This document shows, one piece after another, positions 1 through 5,812 of a DNA stretch of 7,301 nucleotides. The stretch spans positions 1-7,301 of the forward strand of contig CAZTIH010000130.1 in the NCBI GenBank assembly GCA_964613675.1. The letters are read 5' to 3'. Within the stretch, counting starts at the first letter, position 1. The number at the start of each line of letters is the position of its first letter. The position numbers and the translations under genes are program-made. Below the pieces are notes generated by a model. That model was not told where the DNA came from. It saw only the letters and a program-made list of their open reading frames with translations, and searched no databases. The DNA is from DAIUCA01 sp964613675 (GTDB taxonomy: Bacteria; Pseudomonadota; Gammaproteobacteria; Competibacterales; Competibacteraceae).

Positions 1-1
1 C

Positions 2-757
2 GAACAACTGCTGGTTCTATACGATGCAAATGCTGAATTAGATGACCACCGTAATGCGGATCGCCAACGTCATTGGCGGTCACTTCTGAAGGATCACGCT
101 CCGCGTCATTTATTTGTGCCGCTTCCCTTATCGAGAAATCCGCAAAAACGTCATGCGCAACTTCACGTGTTCAGTCGCCGTCTGCAATGTCCGTTACAGC
201 AATCTGAAATGTTTGAAAATATTGCAAAATCAGGGACTTGCTTATTCTTTACGGGGCTTTCGGGAGCGGGAAAATCGACGATTGCCCAAGCCTTACTGGC
301 CGATTTATTGGCGGAGGGAATCAACGCCACGTTGCTGGACGGCGATGTGGTGCGACAACATCTTTCTTCTGAACTGTCTTTTTCTAAAGCACATCGCGAT
401 CTGAACATCAAACGCATCGGTTTTGTTGCGAGTCTGATCGTGAAACAAGGCGGGATTGCGATTTGTGCCCCGATTGCGCCTTATGCCAATACGCGCCAGT
501 TTGTGCGTCAATTGGTTGAAAATTATGGAAATTTTGTCGAGATTCATGTTTCAACCGACTTGAGTTTATGTGAATCACGGGATCGTAAAGGGCTTTACGC
601 CAAGGCGCGTGCGGGGCAACTGACGGCGTTTACGGGCATTTCAGATCCGTACGAAGTGCCGATGCACCCTGAAATTCGGCTTGACACCGCACAAATCTCA
701 GTATCTGAAGCCGTTTCGCAGATTCGCAATTATCTGCAAAATTTCGCGATTCAGTGA
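2..757 (+). CDS. cysC: Adenylylsulfate kinase domain at the C-terminus of a longer protein (5' end outside window)
   Basis: APS kinase phosphorylates adenylyl sulfate with ATP to give PAPS in cytoplasmic sulfate assimilation. Numbering from base 2, residues about 77-243 form the domain. It contains the P-loop GLSGAGKST (85-93), a DGD motif, FSKAHRDLNIKRIGFVA (the family's FSKADRDxNIxRIGFVA), and RDRKGLYAKARAG followed by FTGISDPYE. All are characteristic and the kinase looks intact. The frame is open with no stop from base 2, and neither the GTG at 116 nor the ATG at 209 has a Shine-Dalgarno site. This suggests the kinase is fused behind another domain. The 70 or so residues before it are Arg/His-rich and were not recognised; they lack the motifs I would expect at the end of an ATP sulfurylase or CysN. 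A free-standing CysC starting at GTG 116 remains possible. The gene converges on the EAL gene. Confidence 0.88.
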   Translation, partial: EQLLVLYDANAELDDHRNADRQRHWRSLLKDHAPRHLFVPLPLSRNPQKRHAQLHVFSRRLQCPLQQSEMFENIAKSGTCLFFTGLSGAGKSTIAQALLADLLAEGINATLLDGDVVRQHLSSELSFSKAHRDLNIKRIGFVASLIVKQGGIAICAPIAPYANTRQFVRQLVENYGNFVEIHVSTDLSLCESRDRKGLYAKARAGQLTAFTGISDPYEVPMHPEIRLDTAQISVSEAVSQIRNYLQNFAIQ

Positions 758-803
758 AATCTATTAGCGATCCGACCATGATCTGCAAAATCTCGCGATT
801 CAG
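732..803. repeat. Direct repeat duplicating the 3' end of the APS kinase gene
   Basis: Bases 732-754 and 781-803 are two copies of a 23-bp sequence with one mismatch (T/C at the eleventh base), at a period of 49 bp. Copy 1 is the last coding stretch of the kinase gene, ending just before its TGA at 755. Copy 2 lies in the non-coding gap and is one base out of phase with the coding frame. The flanking bases are weakly similar too (GATTCG before copy 1, GATCCG before copy 2). This suggests a decayed tandem duplication of about 45-50 bp rather than a mobile element. No function is evident. Confidence 0.8.
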
Positions 804-817
804 GAACATACCAACGG

Positions 818-837
818 CGCGACCCTTTGGGTCTGCG
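818..837. terminator. Small hairpin between convergent genes, possible terminator
   Basis: CGCGACCC (818-825) pairs with GGGTC-T-GCG (829-837) across a TTT loop, giving eight base pairs with one bulged T. It sits between the converging 3' ends of the APS kinase gene and the EAL gene, where a bidirectional terminator would be expected. No T-run follows on either strand, so this is not a textbook intrinsic terminator. The rest of the 758-861 gap holds only the direct repeat copy. Confidence 0.25.
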
Positions 838-861
838 TCATAAACCCCGCTCGATGCGTTG

Positions 862-2052
862 CTATAGCGGTAAATGAATCTTGCCTTTTGTGGTCTTCAA
901 GAGGTTGACGGCATCTACAACGGGCATTGGACGCGAAATCAGATAGCCCTGACCAAAATTGCAACCCAGCTCACAAAGCATCTTAAGTTCTAAAGGATCG
1001 TCGATGCCTTCTGCAATCGCCTTGATCTGCAAATCTTCCGTAATTCGTAATAAAGCGCGAATAATGGCCAGGCTGCGGGGAGTTTTAAGCATGGAAGTGA
1101 TAAAAGAGCGGTCGATTTTCAGAATCTCAATGGGGAGATTGTGCAGATAGCTCAGACTGGAATACCCCGTGCCGAAATCATCCAGTGAAATAGTAAACCC
1201 TTGGGCGCGACTGTCTTCTATCCAGGTCAAGGTACTTTGATTATTTGCCAACAGACTTTCGGTAATTTCTAAATTGATTTTTCCCGTGGGTAAGCCAGTC
1301 TCTCGCACGAAATCGCCCATTTTCTGGGCCAAACCTTTCTCCGCAATTTGGCGAGCCGAAATATTGACGCTGACCGTAATGGGTTTTGGACTCCAGGTTT
1401 GCAACCGCATCAAATCTCGACACGCCTGCTGCATGATCCAAGCGCCCAACTCGACGATCAAACCCGATTGTTCCGTAATCTCGATAAAATGATCGGGTGC
1501 GATAAGGCCCCGTTCGGGATGTTGCCAACGGACGAGTCCTTCAAACCCCACGACGGTGCCCGAAGGCAAGCTAACGATGGGCTGGTAAAACAATACAAAT
1601 TGTTGTTTTTCAATAGCTTGTCGCAATTCAGTTTCGACTTTAATGCGATCAATCGCGGCCTGTTGGGCCTCCGCGTTCAATGTGGTGACGGATCGACGAT
1701 GGCCGGGTTGACCACGCAGGATGGCCCGCAAACGATCGAGTAATACCCCCATCATGAGTCGCAAAACCGGATCCGTTTTGGCCATGCGTTCCTGAATTTG
1801 GTCCATAGTGATAATGGTGACGAGCGTATCTTCTAAGGCCGTCGCGGTGGCGGCCCGAGGGGAACCATCTAGCACCGCCATTTCGCCAAATAATTCACCG
1901 CTTCCCAAAATATTTACGGGAACTAGTCGGCCTTGACGTTCGACGGCGATGGCAATACGGCCCTGTTCGATGAGATAGGCGCAATCTCCTAACTCCCCTT
2001 CTTTGAACAAGACACTGCCTTTCGAGAACTGCTTGTGTAGCGGGGTGTTCAT
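862..2052 (-). CDS. Cyclic-nucleotide-binding domain / EAL domain c-di-GMP phosphodiesterase
   Basis: This 396-residue soluble protein pairs a sensor with a c-di-GMP hydrolase. Residues about 6-115 form a Crp-type cNMP-binding fold with phosphate cassette GELFGEMAVLDGSPRAA (52-68), including the expected Glu57 and Arg66. A helical linker follows. The EAL domain spans about 145-390: EGL (171-173) replaces EAL, followed by Asn230, LEITES (Glu262), DDFGTGYSSL (Asp291/Asp292), LKIDRSF (Lys312), AEGI (Glu348) and GQGY (Gln368). The metal and catalytic residues are all present, so the enzyme is probably active, cleaving c-di-GMP to pGpG. The usual AEGVE reads AEGID, with Asp351 in place of Glu. There is no GGDEF domain or membrane segment. 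The ATG at 2052 has only a weak GGAA upstream. The gene is divergent from the chemoreceptor, so it may share its regulatory region. The nucleotide sensed cannot be told from sequence. Confidence 0.93.
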   Translation of the reverse strand: MNTPLHKQFSKGSVLFKEGELGDCAYLIEQGRIAIAVERQGRLVPVNILGSGELFGEMAVLDGSPRAATATALEDTLVTIITMDQIQERMAKTDPVLRLMMGVLLDRLRAILRGQPGHRRSVTTLNAEAQQAAIDRIKVETELRQAIEKQQFVLFYQPIVSLPSGTVVGFEGLVRWQHPERGLIAPDHFIEITEQSGLIVELGAWIMQQACRDLMRLQTWSPKPITVSVNISARQIAEKGLAQKMGDFVRETGLPTGKINLEITESLLANNQSTLTWIEDSRAQGFTISLDDFGTGYSSLSYLHNLPIEILKIDRSFITSMLKTPRSLAIIRALLRITEDLQIKAIAEGIDDPLELKMLCELGCNFGQGYLISRPMPVVDAVNLLKTTKGKIHLPL

Positions 2053-2159
2053 GAGACAATTTCCAACAGAAAGCGAGTTTAGGAGTGTATGCCGAAGAGT
2101 GTTGACGATGACATGGACGACCTGGGCAAAGATAAATGCTTTCTATCCTCGATCTGTTT

Positions 2160-2178
2160 ATTTTTTAAGCGATTTTTT
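2160..2178. promoter_or_regulatory. Paired T-tracts upstream of the candidate chemoreceptor promoter
   Basis: Two ATTTTTT tracts lie at 2160-2166 and 2172-2178, 12 bp apart, near one helical turn. They sit directly upstream of the candidate promoter at 2185-2213. AT-rich phased tracts in this position can act as an UP element for the RNA polymerase alpha subunit or can bend DNA. The position is the only support. The same tracts lie about 110 bp upstream of the divergent EAL gene, for which I see no convincing promoter. Confidence 0.25.
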
Positions 2179-2184
2179 CAGAAC

Positions 2185-2213
2185 TCAAGTCCGATTATGC
2201 GCCGGCAGATAAT
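2185..2213 (+). promoter_or_regulatory. Candidate sigma-28 (FliA-like) or sigma-70 promoter of the chemotaxis genes
   Basis: TCAAGTCC (2185-2192), a 12-bp spacer and GCAGATAA (2205-2212) resemble the motility sigma-28 consensus TAAAGTTT-N11-GCCGATAA. The -10 part has one mismatch and the spacer is one base too long. The same place reads as a sigma-70 -10 box GATAAT (2208-2213) with a poor -35. Either would start transcription near 2220 and leave a leader of about 60 nt before the ATG at 2280. A sigma-28 promoter would fit co-regulation with flagellar or chemotaxis genes, but the match is imperfect. Confidence 0.35.
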
Positions 2214-2258
2214 CTTTCCACACCGCATAATTTTTCCCATTAACCCCCATTTTTGGCG

Positions 2259-2272
2259 CCCTCCTTAGGAGA
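2259..2272 (+). promoter_or_regulatory. Shine-Dalgarno site of the chemoreceptor gene, preceded by its own complement
   Basis: AGGAGA (2267-2272) lies 7 nt before the ATG at 2280 and fixes that codon as the start, in preference to the in-frame TTG at 2253. Just before it, CCCTCCTTA (2259-2267) is complementary to the Shine-Dalgarno and includes CCTCCTTA, identical to the anti-Shine-Dalgarno tail of 16S rRNA. CTCC-TTA-GGAG could fold into a 4-bp hairpin masking the ribosome site. Such a short stem is weak, so the Shine-Dalgarno call is firm and the masking idea is speculative. Confidence 0.7.
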
Positions 2273-2279
2273 TTTGATC

Positions 2280-3497
2280 ATGGCACTGGTTAGAAAAAAT
2301 CCAAATAACCCCCCCGCCGCTCATGACAGTACTCATGGCAACGAAACGCCCAATGCCCAAGTGCAGCGTCAGGCCGATGCGGAACGTCGCCGTGCTCGCA
2401 CCCTAGCTAAGCAGCAACAAGCGGCGGAACGGGTTTCAGCAGCAACTTCCGAGCTCTCAAGTGGGATTACCGAAGCCGCCTCCGCAGCGGAAGAGCTTAA
2501 ACGTTCGATGGATCAGATCGCAGCAGGCGCTGAACAGGCTGCGGGTGCTGCTCAAGAATCCCAACGAGGTGTTTCGCAAATTGTTGAATTTATTGGCAAT
2601 ACTTTGAAATCAAGTAATGTCGCTCTTCAACGCATCGAGGCGTTACAGAACCTAGCGACCAATGTGGGGGGCGATATTTCAAAGACCGTGAGCGCGGTGA
2701 TCGCGGGTGCCGAACAGCAAACGAAATCCGTCGAGCGCGTTGCGGAATTGGAAAAGCAAGCTGCGAATATCGGTGAAATCGTGAAGGCAGTGGCGCGAAT
2801 TGCCGATCAGACCAATCTCTTGGCACTCAATGCCGCCATTGAAGCGGCGCGGGCGGGTCAACATGGCAAGGGATTCGCCGTAGTCGCCGATGAAGTGCGT
2901 ACCTTGGCCGAAACGTCTGAAAAAAGTGCCCGTGAGATTCAAGAACTCATCAAGCAAATTCAAGAAGAAGTCGAAGTGATTTCACAAGGGATCAATCAAA
3001 CCGCAACGGCGATCCGAAGTGAAACCGAAAAAGGCAAGCAAATCATCTCCCAGCTTGAACAAATGCGGCGCGAGTTGAGCGAATTAATTGTGGGATCTCA
3101 AGAAGTCTGCAAAATGGCTGAACAGGCAAATCGCGCTGCCATCGTCGCCCAACGCAGTGCTGAAGTGATTGCGGCAGCGGCGGAAGAGCAATCCTCGGCG
3201 TGTGAGGAAGCGGTTAAAACCGTGAATCAGCAGAATCAAGCCCTCACGCAATCAGAACAAGCCGCGCAGTCGCTTTCAGAATTAGCCGATGACCTGAAAA
3301 ATAGTACCAATGTGGCGAAAAGTGCTGAAGAAGTGGCTTCAGCCGCTGAGGAACTCTCTGCTGCGGTACAGGAAATTAATCGGGCGTCGGCGCAGATTTC
3401 CATTGCGATTGACCAGATTCGCAAAGGTGCTTCCCAACAAAGCGGTGCGGCCGATGAATCGGTGGCGGCGGTGACCCAAATCGAACGGGCAGCCTAA
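2280..3497 (+). CDS. Cytoplasmic methyl-accepting chemotaxis protein, N-terminal part of a double-signalling-domain receptor
   Basis: The product is 405 residues from the ATG with the good Shine-Dalgarno site. Residues 1-45 are a charged, Pro/Asn-rich start; no membrane segment, PAS, HAMP or other sensor domain is visible, so the receptor should be soluble. Residues about 50-310 form a complete MCP signalling hairpin: candidate methylation region around AAEELKRS (about 69-76), tip DQTNLLALNAAIEAARAG (176-193) with GKGFAVVADEVRTLA after it, and a second methylation region AAAEEQSSA (299-307). The two regions lie about 113 and 118 residues from the tip, as expected of paired arms. A further helix follows with another methylation-like site ASAAEELSAA (353-362). 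It ends abruptly in IERAA at the TAA (3495-3497). That last helix has no partner within this chain; its partner lies in the next ORF, in the same frame. It probably senses a cytoplasmic or metabolic signal through CheA/CheW, but the ligand is unknown. Confidence 0.9.
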   Translation: MALVRKNPNNPPAAHDSTHGNETPNAQVQRQADAERRRARTLAKQQQAAERVSAATSELSSGITEAASAAEELKRSMDQIAAGAEQAAGAAQESQRGVSQIVEFIGNTLKSSNVALQRIEALQNLATNVGGDISKTVSAVIAGAEQQTKSVERVAELEKQAANIGEIVKAVARIADQTNLLALNAAIEAARAGQHGKGFAVVADEVRTLAETSEKSAREIQELIKQIQEEVEVISQGINQTATAIRSETEKGKQIISQLEQMRRELSELIVGSQEVCKMAEQANRAAIVAQRSAEVIAAAAEEQSSACEEAVKTVNQQNQALTQSEQAAQSLSELADDLKNSTNVAKSAEEVASAAEELSAAVQEINRASAQISIAIDQIRKGASQQSGAADESVAAVTQIERAA

Positions 3498-3500
3498 ATG
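3495..3500 (+). other. In-frame TAA followed at once by ATG, splitting the double chemoreceptor
   Basis: The codons run GCA GCC TAA ATG GTA AAT CAA CGG, and both flanking ORFs are in the same frame. Removing the stop gives a continuous 644-residue coiled-coil receptor. A single C-to-T change in CAA would create this TAA and would restore ERAAQMVNQRAQ. There is no Shine-Dalgarno site before the ATG (upstream bases GGGCAGCC), so any translation of the second part would rely on termination-reinitiation. It may be a nonsense mutation, a sequencing or assembly error, stop readthrough, or a genuine two-chain receptor. Confidence 0.9.
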
Positions 3501-4214
3501 GTAAATCAACGGGCACAAGTCGCTTTGCAGAAGAGCAATGTGTTTTCAGAACTGCTCAACCGCAACAAAGGGGCGGTAGATGAGTTGGTCGTTGGCGTGA
3601 GCAGTGGGTTGACCGAGACGCGTAAAAGTCGAGATCAAATCAATTCCTTAGAACTCGTGAGCCGTCGAATCGACAAAATCGTCGATGCAATCACCACAGT
3701 TTCCATTCAAACCAATATGTTAGCCGTGAATGGCGCCATTGAAGCGGCCCGCGCCGGTGAGTTTGGTAAGGGATTCGTGGTGGTGTCGACCGACATTCGT
3801 AATTTGGCTCACGACTCTTCAGAAAACGCCGAAAGCATTAAAGACATGGTGAAATCCGTACAAGACCAAATTGCGACCGTCCGTCGAGATCTGGAAACCA
3901 TTGCCGACCAAGCCGCTGCCGAAGTCGAGAAGACGAAAATCATTACCCGCGATTTGGTGACGATGGAGACGGATATGAAAGAGGTGTTGCGGGTCAACAA
4001 AGAAATCGACGAAAGCACCAATGGAATTCTGAATATTTTGGTGGAAGTGAAAAAAGGCATAGAACAGGTGTCGGCCGCCGCTTCAGAAGCCGAACAGGCC
4101 ACCGCACAAGCCGCCTCTGCTGCAACAGAACAAGCGCAGGGAGCCGAGGAACTGGCTGCTGCTATCGAGGAAATCGCGTCTCTCGCCGATGAGTTGCAGA
4201 GTGCACAATCGTGA
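3498..4214 (+). CDS. Chemoreceptor, C-terminal part with the second MCP signalling tip
   Basis: The ORF is 238 residues, soluble and wholly helical by composition. The tip reads IQTNMLAVNGAIEAARAG (70-87), then GKGFVVVSTDIRNLAHDSSENAESI. This is an MCP signalling domain of a variant type: TNMLAVNG replaces TNLLALNA and STDIRNLA replaces ADEVRTLA. A methylation-like segment ASAATEQAQG (206-215) lies about 130 residues after the tip. Only 77 residues precede the tip here, so the ascending arm is half missing. The matching methylation-like site, about 128 residues before the tip, lies in the preceding ORF at its residues 353-362. The two ORFs therefore make one second hairpin. There is no C-terminal CheR-binding pentapeptide such as NWETF. 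The ATG directly follows the stop without a ribosome site. The TGA overlaps the GTG of the triple CheW gene by four bases. The fold and frame are clear; whether it is translated alone is not. Confidence 0.8.
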   Translation: MVNQRAQVALQKSNVFSELLNRNKGAVDELVVGVSSGLTETRKSRDQINSLELVSRRIDKIVDAITTVSIQTNMLAVNGAIEAARAGEFGKGFVVVSTDIRNLAHDSSENAESIKDMVKSVQDQIATVRRDLETIADQAAAEVEKTKIITRDLVTMETDMKEVLRVNKEIDESTNGILNILVEVKKGIEQVSAAASEAEQATAQAASAATEQAQGAEELAAAIEEIASLADELQSAQS

Positions 4215-5800
4215 ACGAACTCGCGTTACCTCCTAACTCGGTCTCTGCTGAAAATACCGATCAGACGGCAGACACTCAGCAATTTGTGACTTTTTGCGTG
4301 GGAAATGAGGTATTTGCCGTTTCAATGGCTCCAGTGCGCGAAATTATCCGCGTGCCCAAGGTCATTCGGGTTCCGCTGAGTCCGCCCAGTTTGCTGGGGC
4401 TTGCCAATCTTCGCGGTCTCGTGCTCCCCGTCATCAGTCTGCGTCATCTGTTTCACTTTGAAGAACGGGAATACGACGATGCAACGCGGGCATTGGTCAT
4501 CGACTTTGGAACGCCAGCGGGATTTGTGGTGGATCGCGTCACCAGTGTGATGACCGTAGAACAAGATCAGATTGAACCCGCCGATTTGATTCAAGCGACC
4601 ATCGATTCAGATCTGCTATCGGGCATCATTAAACCTTCAGATCATCGTCCGATGGTGATGATTTTGGATTTTGCCCGCCTGATTCAGAAAGAATTTACGA
4701 TGCTCGATGCCCAACATCGCAGTCGCCATCCGACGGCATTAGCGTCGCCCCGCACCGCCACCGATCCCAAAAATGACGATGCCCATGAGGACGAATTGCA
4801 ATTGGTGAGCTTTGTGGTTGCCCAGCAGGAGTACGCAATTGCGATTGATCGCGTGCAGGAAATCGTGCAGATGCCTAAGGAAATCATCCGTGTCCCTAAG
4901 TCGGCAGCGCACATGTTGGGGGTAATGACTTTGCGTCAGCGCATGTTGCCATTGGTCAGTTTGCGCCAGATGTTTCATTTGCCGCCGCAACCGCCCAGTG
5001 AATACAACCGCATCGTCGTGATTTCGATTGGTGAAAATCGGGAACAATCGGTGGGAGTCGTGACGGATACGGTGAACGAAGTGTTGCGGGTGAGTATGTC
5101 CCTGGTCGAACCCATGCCCCCGTTTTTGGCCCGCGATACGGCCATTGCCGACATTACCGACATCTGTCGCTTAAATAATGGAAAGCGACTCGTTTCCATC
5201 GTCTCGGCCGATAAAATGTTTGCTCATCAAGGGTTTATCGAGACTGCCCGCCAATTGCAAGCCGCGCATATTGCCAACCACACCGAGGTTTCAGAATCCG
5301 AAACTACGCAGGTAACCCAAGAAGATGAGCAAATGGTGGTTTTCCGACTAATGGACGAGGAATTTGGCGTGCCCATTGAGGCGGTACAAGAAATTGTGCG
5401 CGTCCCCGAACAGCTCACCCATGTGCCTCGGGCTCCCACGTTCATCGAAGGCGTCATCAATCTGCGCGGAACCGTGCTGCCCGTTATCGATCAACGGCGG
5501 CGTTTTGGGTTACCGATGCTGGCCCGTAATGACCGTCAACGGATTATGGTGTTTGAAATTAACGGGGTGGATACGGGATTTATCGTCGATTCGGTCAGCG
5601 AGGTACTGAAAATTCCATCCCGTGCGATTGAACCCGCGCCCCCGCTTTCAGAACATGAGATTCCGCAAAATCAGCTCATTCGTCGCGTGGCGAATCTGGA
5701 AAAACAAAAGCGGATGATTCTGCTACTCGATGTCGAGCAATTATTGGGCGATGGCGAACAGGCGGCGATCAGTCAAACTAAGCCATCTATAATCCACTAA
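4211..5800 (+). CDS. Triple-domain CheW chemotaxis scaffold protein
   Basis: CheW couples chemoreceptor tips to the CheA kinase. This 529-residue protein carries three CheW domains in tandem: about 24-162, 197-337 and 374-513, joined by hydrophilic linkers (about 165-195 and 345-372). Each has the family's core segment: GLANLRGLVLPVISLR (63-78), GVMTLRQRMLPLVSLR (237-252) and GVINLRGTVLPVIDQR (414-429). The Arg that matches the receptor-contact Arg of E. coli CheW is kept in all three; domain 2 has LRQR in place of the LRG motif. The repeats REIIRVPKVIRVP, QEIVQMPKEIIRVP and QEIVRVPEQLTHVP also line up. No CheA kinase or CheY receiver part is present. The start is the GTG at 4211, inside the receptor's stop (GTGA overlap), which implies translational coupling and a joint role with the double receptor. 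The single-domain CheW family norm is about 150-170 residues, so this is a threefold expansion, perhaps bridging several receptors at once. Confidence 0.93.
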   Translation: MNELALPPNSVSAENTDQTADTQQFVTFCVGNEVFAVSMAPVREIIRVPKVIRVPLSPPSLLGLANLRGLVLPVISLRHLFHFEEREYDDATRALVIDFGTPAGFVVDRVTSVMTVEQDQIEPADLIQATIDSDLLSGIIKPSDHRPMVMILDFARLIQKEFTMLDAQHRSRHPTALASPRTATDPKNDDAHEDELQLVSFVVAQQEYAIAIDRVQEIVQMPKEIIRVPKSAAHMLGVMTLRQRMLPLVSLRQMFHLPPQPPSEYNRIVVISIGENREQSVGVVTDTVNEVLRVSMSLVEPMPPFLARDTAIADITDICRLNNGKRLVSIVSADKMFAHQGFIETARQLQAAHIANHTEVSESETTQVTQEDEQMVVFRLMDEEFGVPIEAVQEIVRVPEQLTHVPRAPTFIEGVINLRGTVLPVIDQRRRFGLPMLARNDRQRIMVFEINGVDTGFIVDSVSEVLKIPSRAIEPAPPLSEHEIPQNQLIRRVANLEKQKRMILLLDVEQLLGDGEQAAISQTKPSIIH

Positions 5801-5812
5801 CCTACTGAATTG

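Noticed and set aside
163..547. Overlapping minus-strand ORFs opposite the APS kinase region
   Set aside because: They lie antisense to a clearly conserved kinase domain and their translations show no recognisable motifs.
847..870. CCGCT...AGCGG inverted repeat as a terminator
   Set aside because: The stem is only 5 bp with a 14-base loop, there is no T-run, and it overlaps the end of the EAL coding sequence.
2102..2136. TTGACG (2102-2107) as a -35 box for the chemoreceptor promoter
   Set aside because: No TATAAT-like box occurs at 16-18 bp; the nearest candidates, AAAGAT and GATAAA, are 20 and 23 bp away.
2253..2279. TTG at 2253 as the chemoreceptor start
   Set aside because: The ATG at 2280 has AGGAGA at proper spacing, while the TTG reading would place that ribosome site inside the gene.
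3480..3510. Programmed frameshift between the two receptor halves
   Set aside because: Both halves are in the same reading frame, so no frameshift is needed; only the stop codon separates them.
2590..5460. Several minus-strand ORFs of 60-100 codons opposite the MCP and CheW genes
   Set aside because: They are shadows of strongly conserved coding sequences, with low-complexity translations and no ribosome sites noted.
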